Part shown: piece by piece, positions 1 to 8,154 of the stretch
How the letters are laid out: each line of letters opens with the position of its first letter
Position numbering within the stretch: position 1 is the stretch's first letter
Source: an uncultured Flavobacteriales bacterium
Lineage (GTDB): Bacteria > Bacteroidota > Bacteroidia > Flavobacteriales_D > Crocinitomicaceae
Assembly: GCA_913054135.1 (NCBI GenBank)
Contig: CAJXJK010000004.1
Span: 248,001-312,000 of the forward strand
Direction: 5' to 3'
Length of the DNA stretch: 64,000 bases
Position numbers and translations under genes: made by a program
The notes under the pieces: model-generated
Databases searched by the model: none
Told to the model about the DNA's origin: nothing
The model's input: only the letters and a program-made list of their open reading frames with translations

Positions 1-636
1 TCTATTAGCAATAAATGCAGGAGTATCTTTACACAAAACAGTTTTCTTACCTAAGAATCTAGCGCCATACTTCATAAAGAAGTCTGTTACTTCAGGATCA
101 GTCTTTGGAGTTGGAATAACTTCCAATAACTTTAAATATCTCGGAGGATTAAAGAAGTGAGTTCCACAGAAATGCTTCTGAAAATCTTCAGATCTGCCCG
201 CTAACATCATGTTAATCGGAATACCAGAAGTATTAGAAGAAACTAATGTTCCTGGTTTTCTGAATTTATCAACTCCTTCAAAGATTATCTTTTTGATATC
301 TAATCTTTCTACAACAACTTCAATCACCCAGTCACAAGAAGCAATATCTTTCATATTATCTTCAAAGTTCCCAGTGGTAATTCTTGAAGCGAATGACTTT
401 TTATAGATTGGAGAAGGCTTTGACTTCAGTGATGCTTTCAAAAAGTCATCAACTAATCTATTTCTAACTGCTTTATCTTCTAAAGTCAATCCTTTTGCTT
501 TCTCTTTGTCGCTCAATTCTCTTGGAACCATATCCAACAATAATACTTCGCAACCAATGTTCGCCAAATGGCAGGCAATACCAGATCCCATAATTCCAGA
601 TCCTAATACCGCTACTTTTTTAATGTTTCTTTTCAT
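1..636 (-). CDS. 3-hydroxyacyl-CoA dehydrogenase, N-terminal part (cut by window edge)
   Basis: The first 212 codons are present; the C-terminus lies beyond the left edge. Seen: a Rossmann NAD-binding start (VAVLGSGIMGSGIACHLA, from about residue 8), then SNTSGIPI and GTHFFNPP blocks. These are hallmarks of L-3-hydroxyacyl-CoA dehydrogenases, which oxidise 3-hydroxyacyl-CoA to 3-ketoacyl-CoA in fatty-acid beta-oxidation. The ATG lies 15 nt after the stop of the upstream MarR gene, so the two are probably co-transcribed. In Bacteroidota such proteins are often long and fused to an enoyl-CoA hydratase domain; that cannot be judged here. Family call is firm, exact substrate range unknown. Confidence 0.9.
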   Translation of the reverse strand, partial: MKRNIKKVAVLGSGIMGSGIACHLANIGCEVLLLDMVPRELSDKEKAKGLTLEDKAVRNRLVDDFLKASLKSKPSPIYKKSFASRITTGNFEDNMKDIASCDWVIEVVVERLDIKKIIFEGVDKFRKPGTLVSSNTSGIPINMMLAGRSEDFQKHFCGTHFFNPPRYLKLLEVIPTPKTDPEVTDFFMKYGARFLGKKTVLCKDTPAFIANR

Positions 637-651
637 CTGATAATGAAATTT

Positions 652-1089
652 CTATTTATTTTCTTCTAATAATTCTGTTAAATGCTCATCTACTTTTAGC
701 ATCACCTCAAAAAAGGCCTTCACCTTTGTCTTCGGTAATTTTTCATAAAGAGCTTCATTGAATTCAAGTACGACTTTTTTTGCAACAGATCTTTTCTCTA
801 CTCCTTCTTCTGTTAAGAAAACAAGAGATTTTCTCTTATCCACTGAATCAGTTTGACGATATATCAAACCTTTGTCTTCCATGTTTTTAAGGGTTCTTGA
901 GAGACTGGTAGGTTCCATTCCCATCTTTGGACCGAGTGCCGTACTCGGCGTACCTTCTCTTTCAACATTCAATAATATGAATCCCCAAGAGAAAGACATA
1001 TCGTGCTTTGCCGCCATTTGGTTATAATATCTTGAGATCTTAAACCAATTATTGCGGACATGGAATTCAAAAAGTTGCTCTTTATTCAT
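652..1089 (-). CDS. MarR-family transcriptional regulator
   Basis: 145 residues, normal MarR length. A winged helix-turn-helix spans about residues 30-100: a recognition helix around MEPTSLSRTLKNMEDKGLI (57-75) and a wing with DSVDKRKSLVFLTEEG. Flanking helices form the expected dimer interface. It is the first gene of a minus-strand operon with the 3-hydroxyacyl-CoA dehydrogenase, so it probably represses beta-oxidation genes and may sense an acyl-CoA (inference). A promoter with TAACTTTG and an overlapping 14-bp palindrome lies just upstream, which suggests autoregulation. Confidence 0.88.
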   Translation of the reverse strand: MNKEQLFEFHVRNNWFKISRYYNQMAAKHDMSFSWGFILLNVEREGTPSTALGPKMGMEPTSLSRTLKNMEDKGLIYRQTDSVDKRKSLVFLTEEGVEKRSVAKKVVLEFNEALYEKLPKTKVKAFFEVMLKVDEHLTELLEENK

Positions 1090-1110
1090 TTCTTAGTGCT
1101 ATATTAGTAT

Positions 1111-1118
1111 CAAAGTTA
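1111..1118 (-). promoter_or_regulatory. Bacteroidota -7 box of the MarR/beta-oxidation operon
   Basis: Read on the minus strand this is TAACTTTG, an exact match to the TAnnTTTG -7 consensus of Bacteroidota. The start codon is 21 nt further on, giving a predicted leader of about 16-18 nt. No clear TTTG stands at the -33 position; that place is taken by the palindrome next to it. Confidence 0.55.
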
Positions 1119-1129
1119 GCGGTTTTTTC

Positions 1130-1143
1130 TTATGCGCGCATAA
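1130..1143. promoter_or_regulatory. Palindromic operator candidate of the MarR operon
   Basis: TTATGCGCGCATAA is a perfect 14-bp palindrome, GC-rich at its centre in an A/T-rich intergenic region. It covers the -33 position of the MarR promoter, where a repressor dimer would block RNA polymerase. It also lies about 60 bp upstream of the divergent peptidase gene. Binding by the adjacent MarR protein is inference. Confidence 0.5.
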
Positions 1144-1204
1144 TTTTTTAGGATTTTTTTTGAAATATTTTTTATTTCTTTTTACCACCCAACTTATCAA
1201 CTAT

Positions 1205-3544
1205 ATGAACTCCACTCTTAAATCGATTTGGTTTGCCTTGTTTATCCTCTCAAATTCAATGGCTTTTTCTCAAGAGCTGAAACTAGAAGAAATCATGGCT
1301 GGTGATGATTTTATTGGACATCAACCGAAGAATATAGTTTGGTCCGTAGATAGCAAATCCTTTTATTTTGAATGGGACAATACGGATGAATACAAAGCTT
1401 ACTACCAGGGAACTCTAAAATCCAACAAACCAACTAAAATTGAAACGAAAGAACTCTCAAAACACAATTACAATGGGTTTTTGAGTTCTGATAATGGCGT
1501 TTTCAATTATTCTAAAAGAGGTAATTCAATTTTTAAAATTGAAAATGAACAAGAAACAGAAGTCTTCTCCTATTTTGATTCTTATTACGTTGAGAAAATC
1601 ACAAATGAAGGACGCCTATTCATAACAATTAATAACAACTTGTTTGACCTCGCCCCTACCAAAGGTACATTCAGGCAGCTAACTAATTTTACGAAAGGAA
1701 AGAAACCGACTAAAGGTCAATCGCCTTCTCATCTCGAAGATCAGCAATTAGAACTTTTTCAAATTCAAAAGCAAAGAAAACTCCGAAAGAATAAAAGAGA
1801 TGATTTCAGAGAGAAATCAAGAACTGAAAATATTAAGCCCATATACCTTGACGGCTGGTCTGTAGATTGGATTGAAATGGCTGAAGACGGTAAATGGATG
1901 ATCTACGAATTAACTAAGAGACATAAAAACACAAGCACTTACTACCCTTCTTATCTCAATGAATCTGGAGAAACTGAATTAAGAAACGCCAGACCAAAAG
2001 TAGGATCAACGAACCCTGAACATAAACTACTTTATTACAATTTCGATACAAATGAGCAAAAAGAGTTCACCTTTGAAAGCCTAGAAGGAATAATGGATTT
2101 CCCTGAATACATGGTGAAAAAGGATGCCGAAGAAATTGAATCTCTTGATGAACCAAAAGAAATTATTTTTCATGGCCATGGTTTTAACAAGGAACAAACA
2201 TCATGCTTAATTGAAATTAAATCATACGATAATAAAGATCGTTGGATAGTTACCATAGATCAGAAAGGTGAATATGAAATGACCGAACATCAGCATGACA
2301 AAGCATGGATTGGCGGACCGGGAATCAGTGGATGGAACATGGTCCCTGGAAACGTAAACTGGATCAATGATTCTCAATTTTTTTATCAATCTGAAGAGAG
2401 CGGATATTCCCATCTATACACTTATGATATCGATTCAAAAAACAAAACACAGCTAACCAGTGGTAAATTTGAAATCCATGAAGCTTATTTAAATCAAAAT
2501 AAATCAGCACTATTTATCTCTGCAAATAAAAGCCATCCTGGCAACAGAGATTTCTTAAAACTCGATTTGAAATCAAAGTCATTCACAACCATACTCGCAG
2601 GAGAAGGAAATCATGAGGTTGCGGTCTCTCCAGACGAATCTTATTTAGCAATAAGATATTCAAGCAGAAACAAACCCTGGGAAATCTACACTGCTCCCCT
2701 CAAAGAAAACACAAAAATGAAGCAGATTACAAACTCACAATCTGACAAATTCAAAAAATATGAATGGAGAGTACCAGAGGTCATCACCTTTAAAGCAACT
2801 GACAATGAAAATGTAAATGCCAGAGTATATAAACCAAAAAAGGATACTAAAAATGGAGCGGCCGTAATATTTGTTCACGGAGCGGGCTATCTTCAAAACG
2901 CACACAACTGGTGGAGCGGTTATCACAGAGAGTATATGTTCAACAATTTGCTAGCTGACATGGGGTTCACTGTTTTAGACATTGACTACAGAGCCAGCAA
3001 AGGATACGGTAGAGATTTTAGAACTGGTATTTATAGATACATGGGCGGAAAAGATTTATCAGACAATATGGATGGAAGGCAATATCTGATAAACAAACAT
3101 GACATAGACCCTGATAGAATAGGCATGTACGGAGGGTCCTATGGCGGATTCATCACTCTCATGGCACTGCTCACTGAACCTGGGAAGATTAAATGTGGAG
3201 CCGCCATACGTTCGGTTACAGATTGGGCGCATTACAATCACGCCTACACCTCGAACATTCTGAACACGCCTGACACTGACCCTGAGGCATTTAGAATTAG
3301 CTCTCCAATATATTATGCTCAAAACTTAGAGGATAAACTACTCATGCTTCACGGAATTGAAGATGACAATGTTCAATACCAAGATGTGGTGAGATTATCT
3401 CAACGATTCATAGAGGAAGGGAAGAAGGATTGGGATTTAATCGGATACCCAATTGAACCTCACGGATTCAAGGAAACTAGCAGTTGGGTAGACGAATACG
3501 GTCGTATTTTGAAACTCTTTGAAACCGAGCTTCTCAAAAAGTAA
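1205..3544 (+). CDS. S9 (prolyl oligopeptidase/DPP-IV type) serine peptidase, exported
   Basis: 779 residues from the chosen ATG, which begins a clean signal peptide (MNSTLKSIWFALFILSNSMAFSQ is cleaved after about residue 22). A TTG 45 nt upstream is also in frame but would put a second hydrophobic stretch before the signal peptide. Residues ~25-530 look like the DPP-IV N-terminal beta-propeller. The C-terminal alpha/beta hydrolase domain has GGSYGG (nucleophile Ser645), HGIEDDNV (Asp721) and EPHGF (His753), a complete triad. The family cleaves short peptides, often after proline; a periplasmic role in peptide use is likely. A lysine/arginine-rich stretch around residues 195-215 lies inside the propeller. 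Confidence 0.88.
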   Translation: MNSTLKSIWFALFILSNSMAFSQELKLEEIMAGDDFIGHQPKNIVWSVDSKSFYFEWDNTDEYKAYYQGTLKSNKPTKIETKELSKHNYNGFLSSDNGVFNYSKRGNSIFKIENEQETEVFSYFDSYYVEKITNEGRLFITINNNLFDLAPTKGTFRQLTNFTKGKKPTKGQSPSHLEDQQLELFQIQKQRKLRKNKRDDFREKSRTENIKPIYLDGWSVDWIEMAEDGKWMIYELTKRHKNTSTYYPSYLNESGETELRNARPKVGSTNPEHKLLYYNFDTNEQKEFTFESLEGIMDFPEYMVKKDAEEIESLDEPKEIIFHGHGFNKEQTSCLIEIKSYDNKDRWIVTIDQKGEYEMTEHQHDKAWIGGPGISGWNMVPGNVNWINDSQFFYQSEESGYSHLYTYDIDSKNKTQLTSGKFEIHEAYLNQNKSALFISANKSHPGNRDFLKLDLKSKSFTTILAGEGNHEVAVSPDESYLAIRYSSRNKPWEIYTAPLKENTKMKQITNSQSDKFKKYEWRVPEVITFKATDNENVNARVYKPKKDTKNGAAVIFVHGAGYLQNAHNWWSGYHREYMFNNLLADMGFTVLDIDYRASKGYGRDFRTGIYRYMGGKDLSDNMDGRQYLINKHDIDPDRIGMYGGSYGGFITLMALLTEPGKIKCGAAIRSVTDWAHYNHAYTSNILNTPDTDPEAFRISSPIYYAQNLEDKLLMLHGIEDDNVQYQDVVRLSQRFIEEGKKDWDLIGYPIEPHGFKETSSWVDEYGRILKLFETELLKK

Positions 3545-3679
3545 AAAAAAAATCAACCTTTTCTGAACTTAAACCGTCTTCACTGTTGAGAACTTATAAG
3601 TTAAAATGTAAACAATTGCTTTGTAAAGTAGAAGGAATTGCTAGATTTGACCTTTGAAAAACAACTACTTAATAGAGAA

Positions 3680-6600
3680 ATGAAAATTTCTTACCCAAAA
3701 TTGGATAGACATAGTCTAAAGAAAGCACTGTTAACAGTAGCTTTATTCGTTTTAACGTTTAATTCGTTCGGACAACAGGATACTGAATTTTGGTTTGTTG
3801 CTCCAGATGTTTCTTCTTCACAAGGACAAAGTCCAATTGGTTTAAAACTACTTTCATACGACAATGCTGCAACAGTGACTATTACACAACCTGCGAATGG
3901 AGGATTCACCCCAATAGTTGTTAATTTAGGTGCTAATGCGGTTTCAACTGTTGATCTTACTCCATTTCTTGCAGATATTGAAACGCCTTCAGCAGATGCT
4001 GTAAGTGATAACGGACTTAAAATTGTTTCTACAGAATTAATTACCGCCTATTATGAATTAACGGCTGGTAGCAATAAAGAAATTTTCTCTTTGAAAGGAA
4101 CCAAAGGTTTGGGAACTGATTTTTACTCTCCATTTCAAAAACAATGGGATAATGCTTCAGTCTCACCAGGAACTTTCTCTTCTATTGACATTGTTGCAAC
4201 TGAAGATGGAACTCAAGTAGCGATAACGCCTACAACTGCTGTTGTCGGACATCCACAAGATGTCACTTATGTCGTTCTATTGAATGAAGGAGAAACATAC
4301 TCTGCTAGAGATGTTAATCTTTCAGCCGGAACTACTTTAGCCGGTTCGATCATTTCTGCAGATAAAGATATTGCGGTAACTTTATTCTCAGGAGCCTTGG
4401 TCAATTCAGGATGTAATTCGACAATGGGAGATCAAATTACGCCTACTGATAATTTAGGAACTGATTTTATTATTAGAAAAGGTACTTCATCAGATGACAG
4501 AGTTTACATCTTAGGAACTCAAAACAATACAGGGATAACGATTGAAAACCTTTCAACGACGACATCATTGATTAGCTGGAGTGAAACTTATGAACTTGAC
4601 CTTACTGATGATATTAACTATATCAAGACTACTAAGCCTGTTTACATTTGGCACGCATCAGGGAATGGATGTAACTTAAATGGTGCTCAGGTCCCTCCTA
4701 TTTATTGTGCAGGTAAATACGACCAAACCTTTTCTCGCGGAACTTCTGATTCGTTAGGGCTTATTGTTCATGTAAGAGCTGGATACGAAGATGATTTTCT
4801 ATTGAACGGAAGCTCAACCCTTTTAACTGCAGGAGACTTTTCTGTAGTTCCTGGAACAGGTGGAGAATTTGTAGTTGCATTGAAATATTTTACGACTGCT
4901 CAAATTCCAGTAGGAAGTTTCAATAAGTTGACAAATACTGAAGAGATTTTCGGAATGGCTATTATGAACGGTTCTAACGGAAATGGTTCTGGATTTGCAT
5001 ATGTATCTGAATTCATTTCTTACCCATTCATTGATGCAGGTCTTGATAACTCAATTTGTGCTAACATGCCTTTCAGTGTAAATGGTGTAATTGGTGGAGG
5101 TGACGTAACTGCTGTGTGGAGTCATACCGGATTCGGATCATTTACTTCGGCTACGGACGTATTAAACAATGCCTACCAAGCGGCTCAAATTGACTCAATC
5201 ATTAGCCCAATTGAATTAATATTAACCTCTACAGGGCCTTGTCCTGAAATTAAAGATACATTAATCCTCACAGTCACTCCAGCTCCTATAGTTAATGCAA
5301 ATACTGACCAAATTGTTTGTGCAAATAATGCAACCATTGATTTGGACGGAACAGTTTCAGGTGGAGCAATGACAGGGAACTGGTCAACTCCAAACGGAAC
5401 AGGAACATTTTTACCGAATAGTGCAACATTAAACGCTCAATATGTTCCTTCAGATGCAGATACAACTTTGGGTAATATCACTTTAGTTTTGACTTCAACT
5501 GGACCCGTTTCGTGTAATCCAACAACTGACACTATGTATTTGAGCATTACACCTGCTCCTTTTGTGGATGCCGGCCCAACCTCTTTAGATGTTTGTTCAA
5601 ATAATGAAATTTTCAGTCTTAGTGGAACAGTTGGAGGAGGTTCTTCAACAGGAAAGTGGACAACTTCAGGAAATGGACTATTTAATCCTGACAACCTTTC
5701 TTTGAATTGCACTTATGAGCCAAGTCCGCTAGATGTTAATGGTGGAAGCATTTGGATCTATTTAACCTCTACTAACAATGGAACTTGTGATGTTGTTAAA
5801 GACAGTATTCAAGTCAATTTCACTGCCCCACCTAGTGTAAATGCTGGTCCAGACATGTTTGCATGTACAAATGAAGCAGCAGTTGATTTAAGTGGACTTG
5901 TCAGTGGACCGACCACTACTGGAGAGTGGTCAGGAGGAAGCGGAATGTATTCTCCAGATGATCAAACTCTAGCAACATCTTACACCCCTACAAATACTGA
6001 AATCACCTCTGGTTCAGTGACATTAACACTCACATCAACCAACAATGGGACTTGTTTATCAGAAAACGATCAAATTACTATTGATTTTGTAGCTCCACCA
6101 TTTGCGAACTTTGATTACAACAATGTTTGCTTGAATGAAGAAATGGTATTTACTAATTTCTCTCTAAATGGATTTGGAACAATAATAGATTGGAACTATG
6201 ACTTCGGAGATGCGTCCACAGCAAACTCGGCCAATGCAGTTCATACTTATGCCAATGACGGCACATATACTGTTGAACTAGTTGTTGAGTCAGATGCTGG
6301 ATGCTTTGACACTTCTTCAAAAGTGGTTACCGTTTATGAGTTACCTGTAGCGGATTTCAACTACACATCTTCATGTGAAAATGAACTAATTGTAATTGAT
6401 TTTACAGATGCTTCTACCATTACTAATGGCACAATTAATTACTGGTATTATGATTTTGGTGGTCAAGGGCAGCAATCGGTTGAGAACCCATCTCAATTAT
6501 TCAATGGAGAAGGAAATTTCATCATCACTCATATCGTAGAAACAACTGACGGATGTTCGGATACGATTTTGCAAACAATTACAATACCACCAGCTCCAAA

Positions 6601-7126
6601 TGCGGCCTTCTTTTATAATACCCCTAATGGATTAAATGTGGGTGCAGAGTTTATGTTCATTGACACATCTGATTATGTAGCGTCTTGGTATTGGGAGCTT
6701 GGAAATGGAGAAACATCAACAGATCAAAATCCATCAACTGTATATTTTGACAATGGTGATTATGAGGTTACCTTATTTGCTACTGGTCCTTTAGGTTGTA
6801 TCGATTCGACTTCTCAGATAATAACAATAACTACTATCACCGATTCAATTGAACAGCTAATTCCTAACGCTATTTCTCCGAATGCTGATGGAAAAAATGA
6901 TGTTTGGAAATTAGAATTTATTGAATTAACTAATCCAGATGCACAAATTGTCATCATGAACAAATGGGGACAAACTGTTTTTGAATCAATTGGATATGCA
7001 GAGCCTTGGGATGGAACTTACGGAGGCGAGCTAGTTCCTGAAGGAAACTATTATTATGTAATTAAGTTAAGTGACACAGAGGTGTTTAAAGGAGCCTTGC
7101 TCGTCATGATATCCGGAGGCAATTAG
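3680..7126 (+). CDS. Giant T9SS type B adhesin A (IgGFc-binding-like head, repeat modules, PKD domains)
   Basis: 1148 residues from the ATG that opens a long basic n-region and signal peptide ending at NSFGQ; an upstream in-frame TTG adds no sensible sequence. Residues ~35-430 resemble the IgGFc-binding-protein N-terminal domain found in Bacteroidota surface proteins (DTEFWFVAP, DIVATEDGTQVAITP, SIISADKDIAVTLFSG). Next come four modules of the type (V)DAGxDxxxCxN...LxGxVxGGxxTGxW, then three PKD-like domains, and from about residue 1060 a gliding-motility/CHU_C type B sorting domain (NAISPNADGKNDVW...WDGTYGG). It should be secreted by the T9SS and displayed on the surface. A PorP/SprF gene begins 2 nt after its stop. 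The ligand is unknown, and the head-domain name does not prove immunoglobulin binding. Confidence 0.85.
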   Translation: MKISYPKLDRHSLKKALLTVALFVLTFNSFGQQDTEFWFVAPDVSSSQGQSPIGLKLLSYDNAATVTITQPANGGFTPIVVNLGANAVSTVDLTPFLADIETPSADAVSDNGLKIVSTELITAYYELTAGSNKEIFSLKGTKGLGTDFYSPFQKQWDNASVSPGTFSSIDIVATEDGTQVAITPTTAVVGHPQDVTYVVLLNEGETYSARDVNLSAGTTLAGSIISADKDIAVTLFSGALVNSGCNSTMGDQITPTDNLGTDFIIRKGTSSDDRVYILGTQNNTGITIENLSTTTSLISWSETYELDLTDDINYIKTTKPVYIWHASGNGCNLNGAQVPPIYCAGKYDQTFSRGTSDSLGLIVHVRAGYEDDFLLNGSSTLLTAGDFSVVPGTGGEFVVALKYFTTAQIPVGSFNKLTNTEEIFGMAIMNGSNGNGSGFAYVSEFISYPFIDAGLDNSICANMPFSVNGVIGGGDVTAVWSHTGFGSFTSATDVLNNAYQAAQIDSIISPIELILTSTGPCPEIKDTLILTVTPAPIVNANTDQIVCANNATIDLDGTVSGGAMTGNWSTPNGTGTFLPNSATLNAQYVPSDADTTLGNITLVLTSTGPVSCNPTTDTMYLSITPAPFVDAGPTSLDVCSNNEIFSLSGTVGGGSSTGKWTTSGNGLFNPDNLSLNCTYEPSPLDVNGGSIWIYLTSTNNGTCDVVKDSIQVNFTAPPSVNAGPDMFACTNEAAVDLSGLVSGPTTTGEWSGGSGMYSPDDQTLATSYTPTNTEITSGSVTLTLTSTNNGTCLSENDQITIDFVAPPFANFDYNNVCLNEEMVFTNFSLNGFGTIIDWNYDFGDASTANSANAVHTYANDGTYTVELVVESDAGCFDTSSKVVTVYELPVADFNYTSSCENELIVIDFTDASTITNGTINYWYYDFGGQGQQSVENPSQLFNGEGNFIITHIVETTDGCSDTILQTITIPPAPNAAFFYNTPNGLNVGAEFMFIDTSDYVASWYWELGNGETSTDQNPSTVYFDNGDYEVTLFATGPLGCIDSTSQIITITTITDSIEQLIPNAISPNADGKNDVWKLEFIELTNPDAQIVIMNKWGQTVFESIGYAEPWDGTYGGELVPEGNYYYVIKLSDTEVFKGALLVMISGGN
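5032..6102 (+). repeat. Four tandem ~90-residue cysteine-containing modules in adhesin A
   Basis: Four copies with a period of about 258-273 bp begin near 5032, 5291, 5561 and 5836. Each opens with a (V/I)(D/N)AG or related motif, then a single cysteine, a LxGxV strand and a TGxW turn, and ends before a second cysteine near TSTNNGTC or TGP.C. They are protein-level repeats, diverged in DNA. The same module recurs in adhesins B and C. Confidence 0.7.
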
Positions 7127-7128
7127 TA

Positions 7129-8139
7129 ATGAAGAAGCTTTTAGTCATATCGTTATTTTTAGTGTCTGCTACCTCATTTGGTCAGCAGCAAAAGGTATTC
7201 ACCAATTTCATGATGAATGACTATTACTATAATCCTGCAATCGCCGGATCAAAGGATGTTCATTATGCCAATATTGGGTTCAGAAATCAATGGGCTGGAT
7301 TTGATGACGCTCCGCTAACTCTTTATGCTAACTTTTACGGTTCGGCCGGCAACAAAATGAAGCACGGTTATGGAGCCTCAATCATGAGCGAGCAAAGTGG
7401 ATTAGTTCAAAACACTTCCTTTTATCTTAACTATGCTTACCATGTTCGTCTTTCTGATAACTGGAAGCTAGGATTGGGAATCAAACCTGGATACATTCAA
7501 TACAATGTAAAACTGTATGACGCTCAATTAGCGGATCCGGCTGATGCCGTTTTAACAGGAAATGTACTTTCTACAAATGCCTTCGATTTTAATACAGGAA
7601 TCAACCTTTATTCTAAGAAATTCTTCTTCATGGCGTCCATGAGAAATGCTTTGACAGACGTTATTACTGTGACATCATTCAATGAAGGTCTATCAAGACA
7701 TTATACAGGAATTGTTGGTTATAAGTGGCTTGTTAATGCTAAGAAAAAACCCGAAACAGATGAAGAAGGCAATGTAATTAAAAGAAAAAAGGACTTTGAA
7801 TTAATGCCAGTGTTCTTGTTTAAATATGTTAAGCCAATAAATCCACAAGGAACAATTATGTTAAAAGCAACATTCGATCGTAAATACTGGATCGCACTAA
7901 CCTACCGTACACAAGATGCAGCCGGTATCGCTCTAGGACTAACGCTTAAAAAGAGATTCAATTTAGGATATGCATTTGACTATTCACTAGGAGATATTAA
8001 ATCGTACAACTATGGTTCGCATGAATTGATGCTGACTTTCCAAGTGACGAACAAGAAACCATCAATCGAAGAACAAGACGAAGAAATAAACAATAGCATA
8101 TTTGACGACAACAAGAAGAAGAAAAAGAAAGAAGAATAA
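7129..8139 (+). CDS. PorP/SprF-family type IX secretion membrane protein (canonical type)
   Basis: 336 residues with signal peptide MKKLLVISLFLVSATSFGQ. The start of the mature protein (NFMMNDYYYNPAIAGS, then FRNQWAGFDDAP) is the classic PorP/SprF signature, followed by alternating amphipathic strands of an outer-membrane barrel. It ends in a long acidic/lysine tail (DDNKKKKKKEE). SprF-type proteins are needed to secrete or attach specific type B cargo such as SprB. Its ATG lies 2 nt behind the stop of adhesin A, and adhesin B follows after 15 nt, so it probably serves one or both. It is clearly more distant from the other two PorP/SprF proteins here than they are from each other. Confidence 0.88.
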   Translation: MKKLLVISLFLVSATSFGQQQKVFTNFMMNDYYYNPAIAGSKDVHYANIGFRNQWAGFDDAPLTLYANFYGSAGNKMKHGYGASIMSEQSGLVQNTSFYLNYAYHVRLSDNWKLGLGIKPGYIQYNVKLYDAQLADPADAVLTGNVLSTNAFDFNTGINLYSKKFFFMASMRNALTDVITVTSFNEGLSRHYTGIVGYKWLVNAKKKPETDEEGNVIKRKKDFELMPVFLFKYVKPINPQGTIMLKATFDRKYWIALTYRTQDAAGIALGLTLKKRFNLGYAFDYSLGDIKSYNYGSHELMLTFQVTNKKPSIEEQDEEINNSIFDDNKKKKKKEE

Positions 8140-8154
8140 CTAAATACAGTTGGT

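Noticed and set aside
3591-3602. Palindrome AACTTATAAGTT before adhesin A
   Set aside because: A/T-only 12-mer palindromes are expected in such a sequence, it has no second copy nearby and no clear promoter around it.
3638-3679. Upstream TTG start for adhesin A
   Set aside because: It adds charged residues before a normal signal peptide; the ATG at 3680 is better.
5032-6102. Regular repeats that could suggest a CRISPR-like or minisatellite array
   Set aside because: Repeats are protein-level, about 260-270 bp long and diverged in DNA, without short identical direct repeats and spacers.
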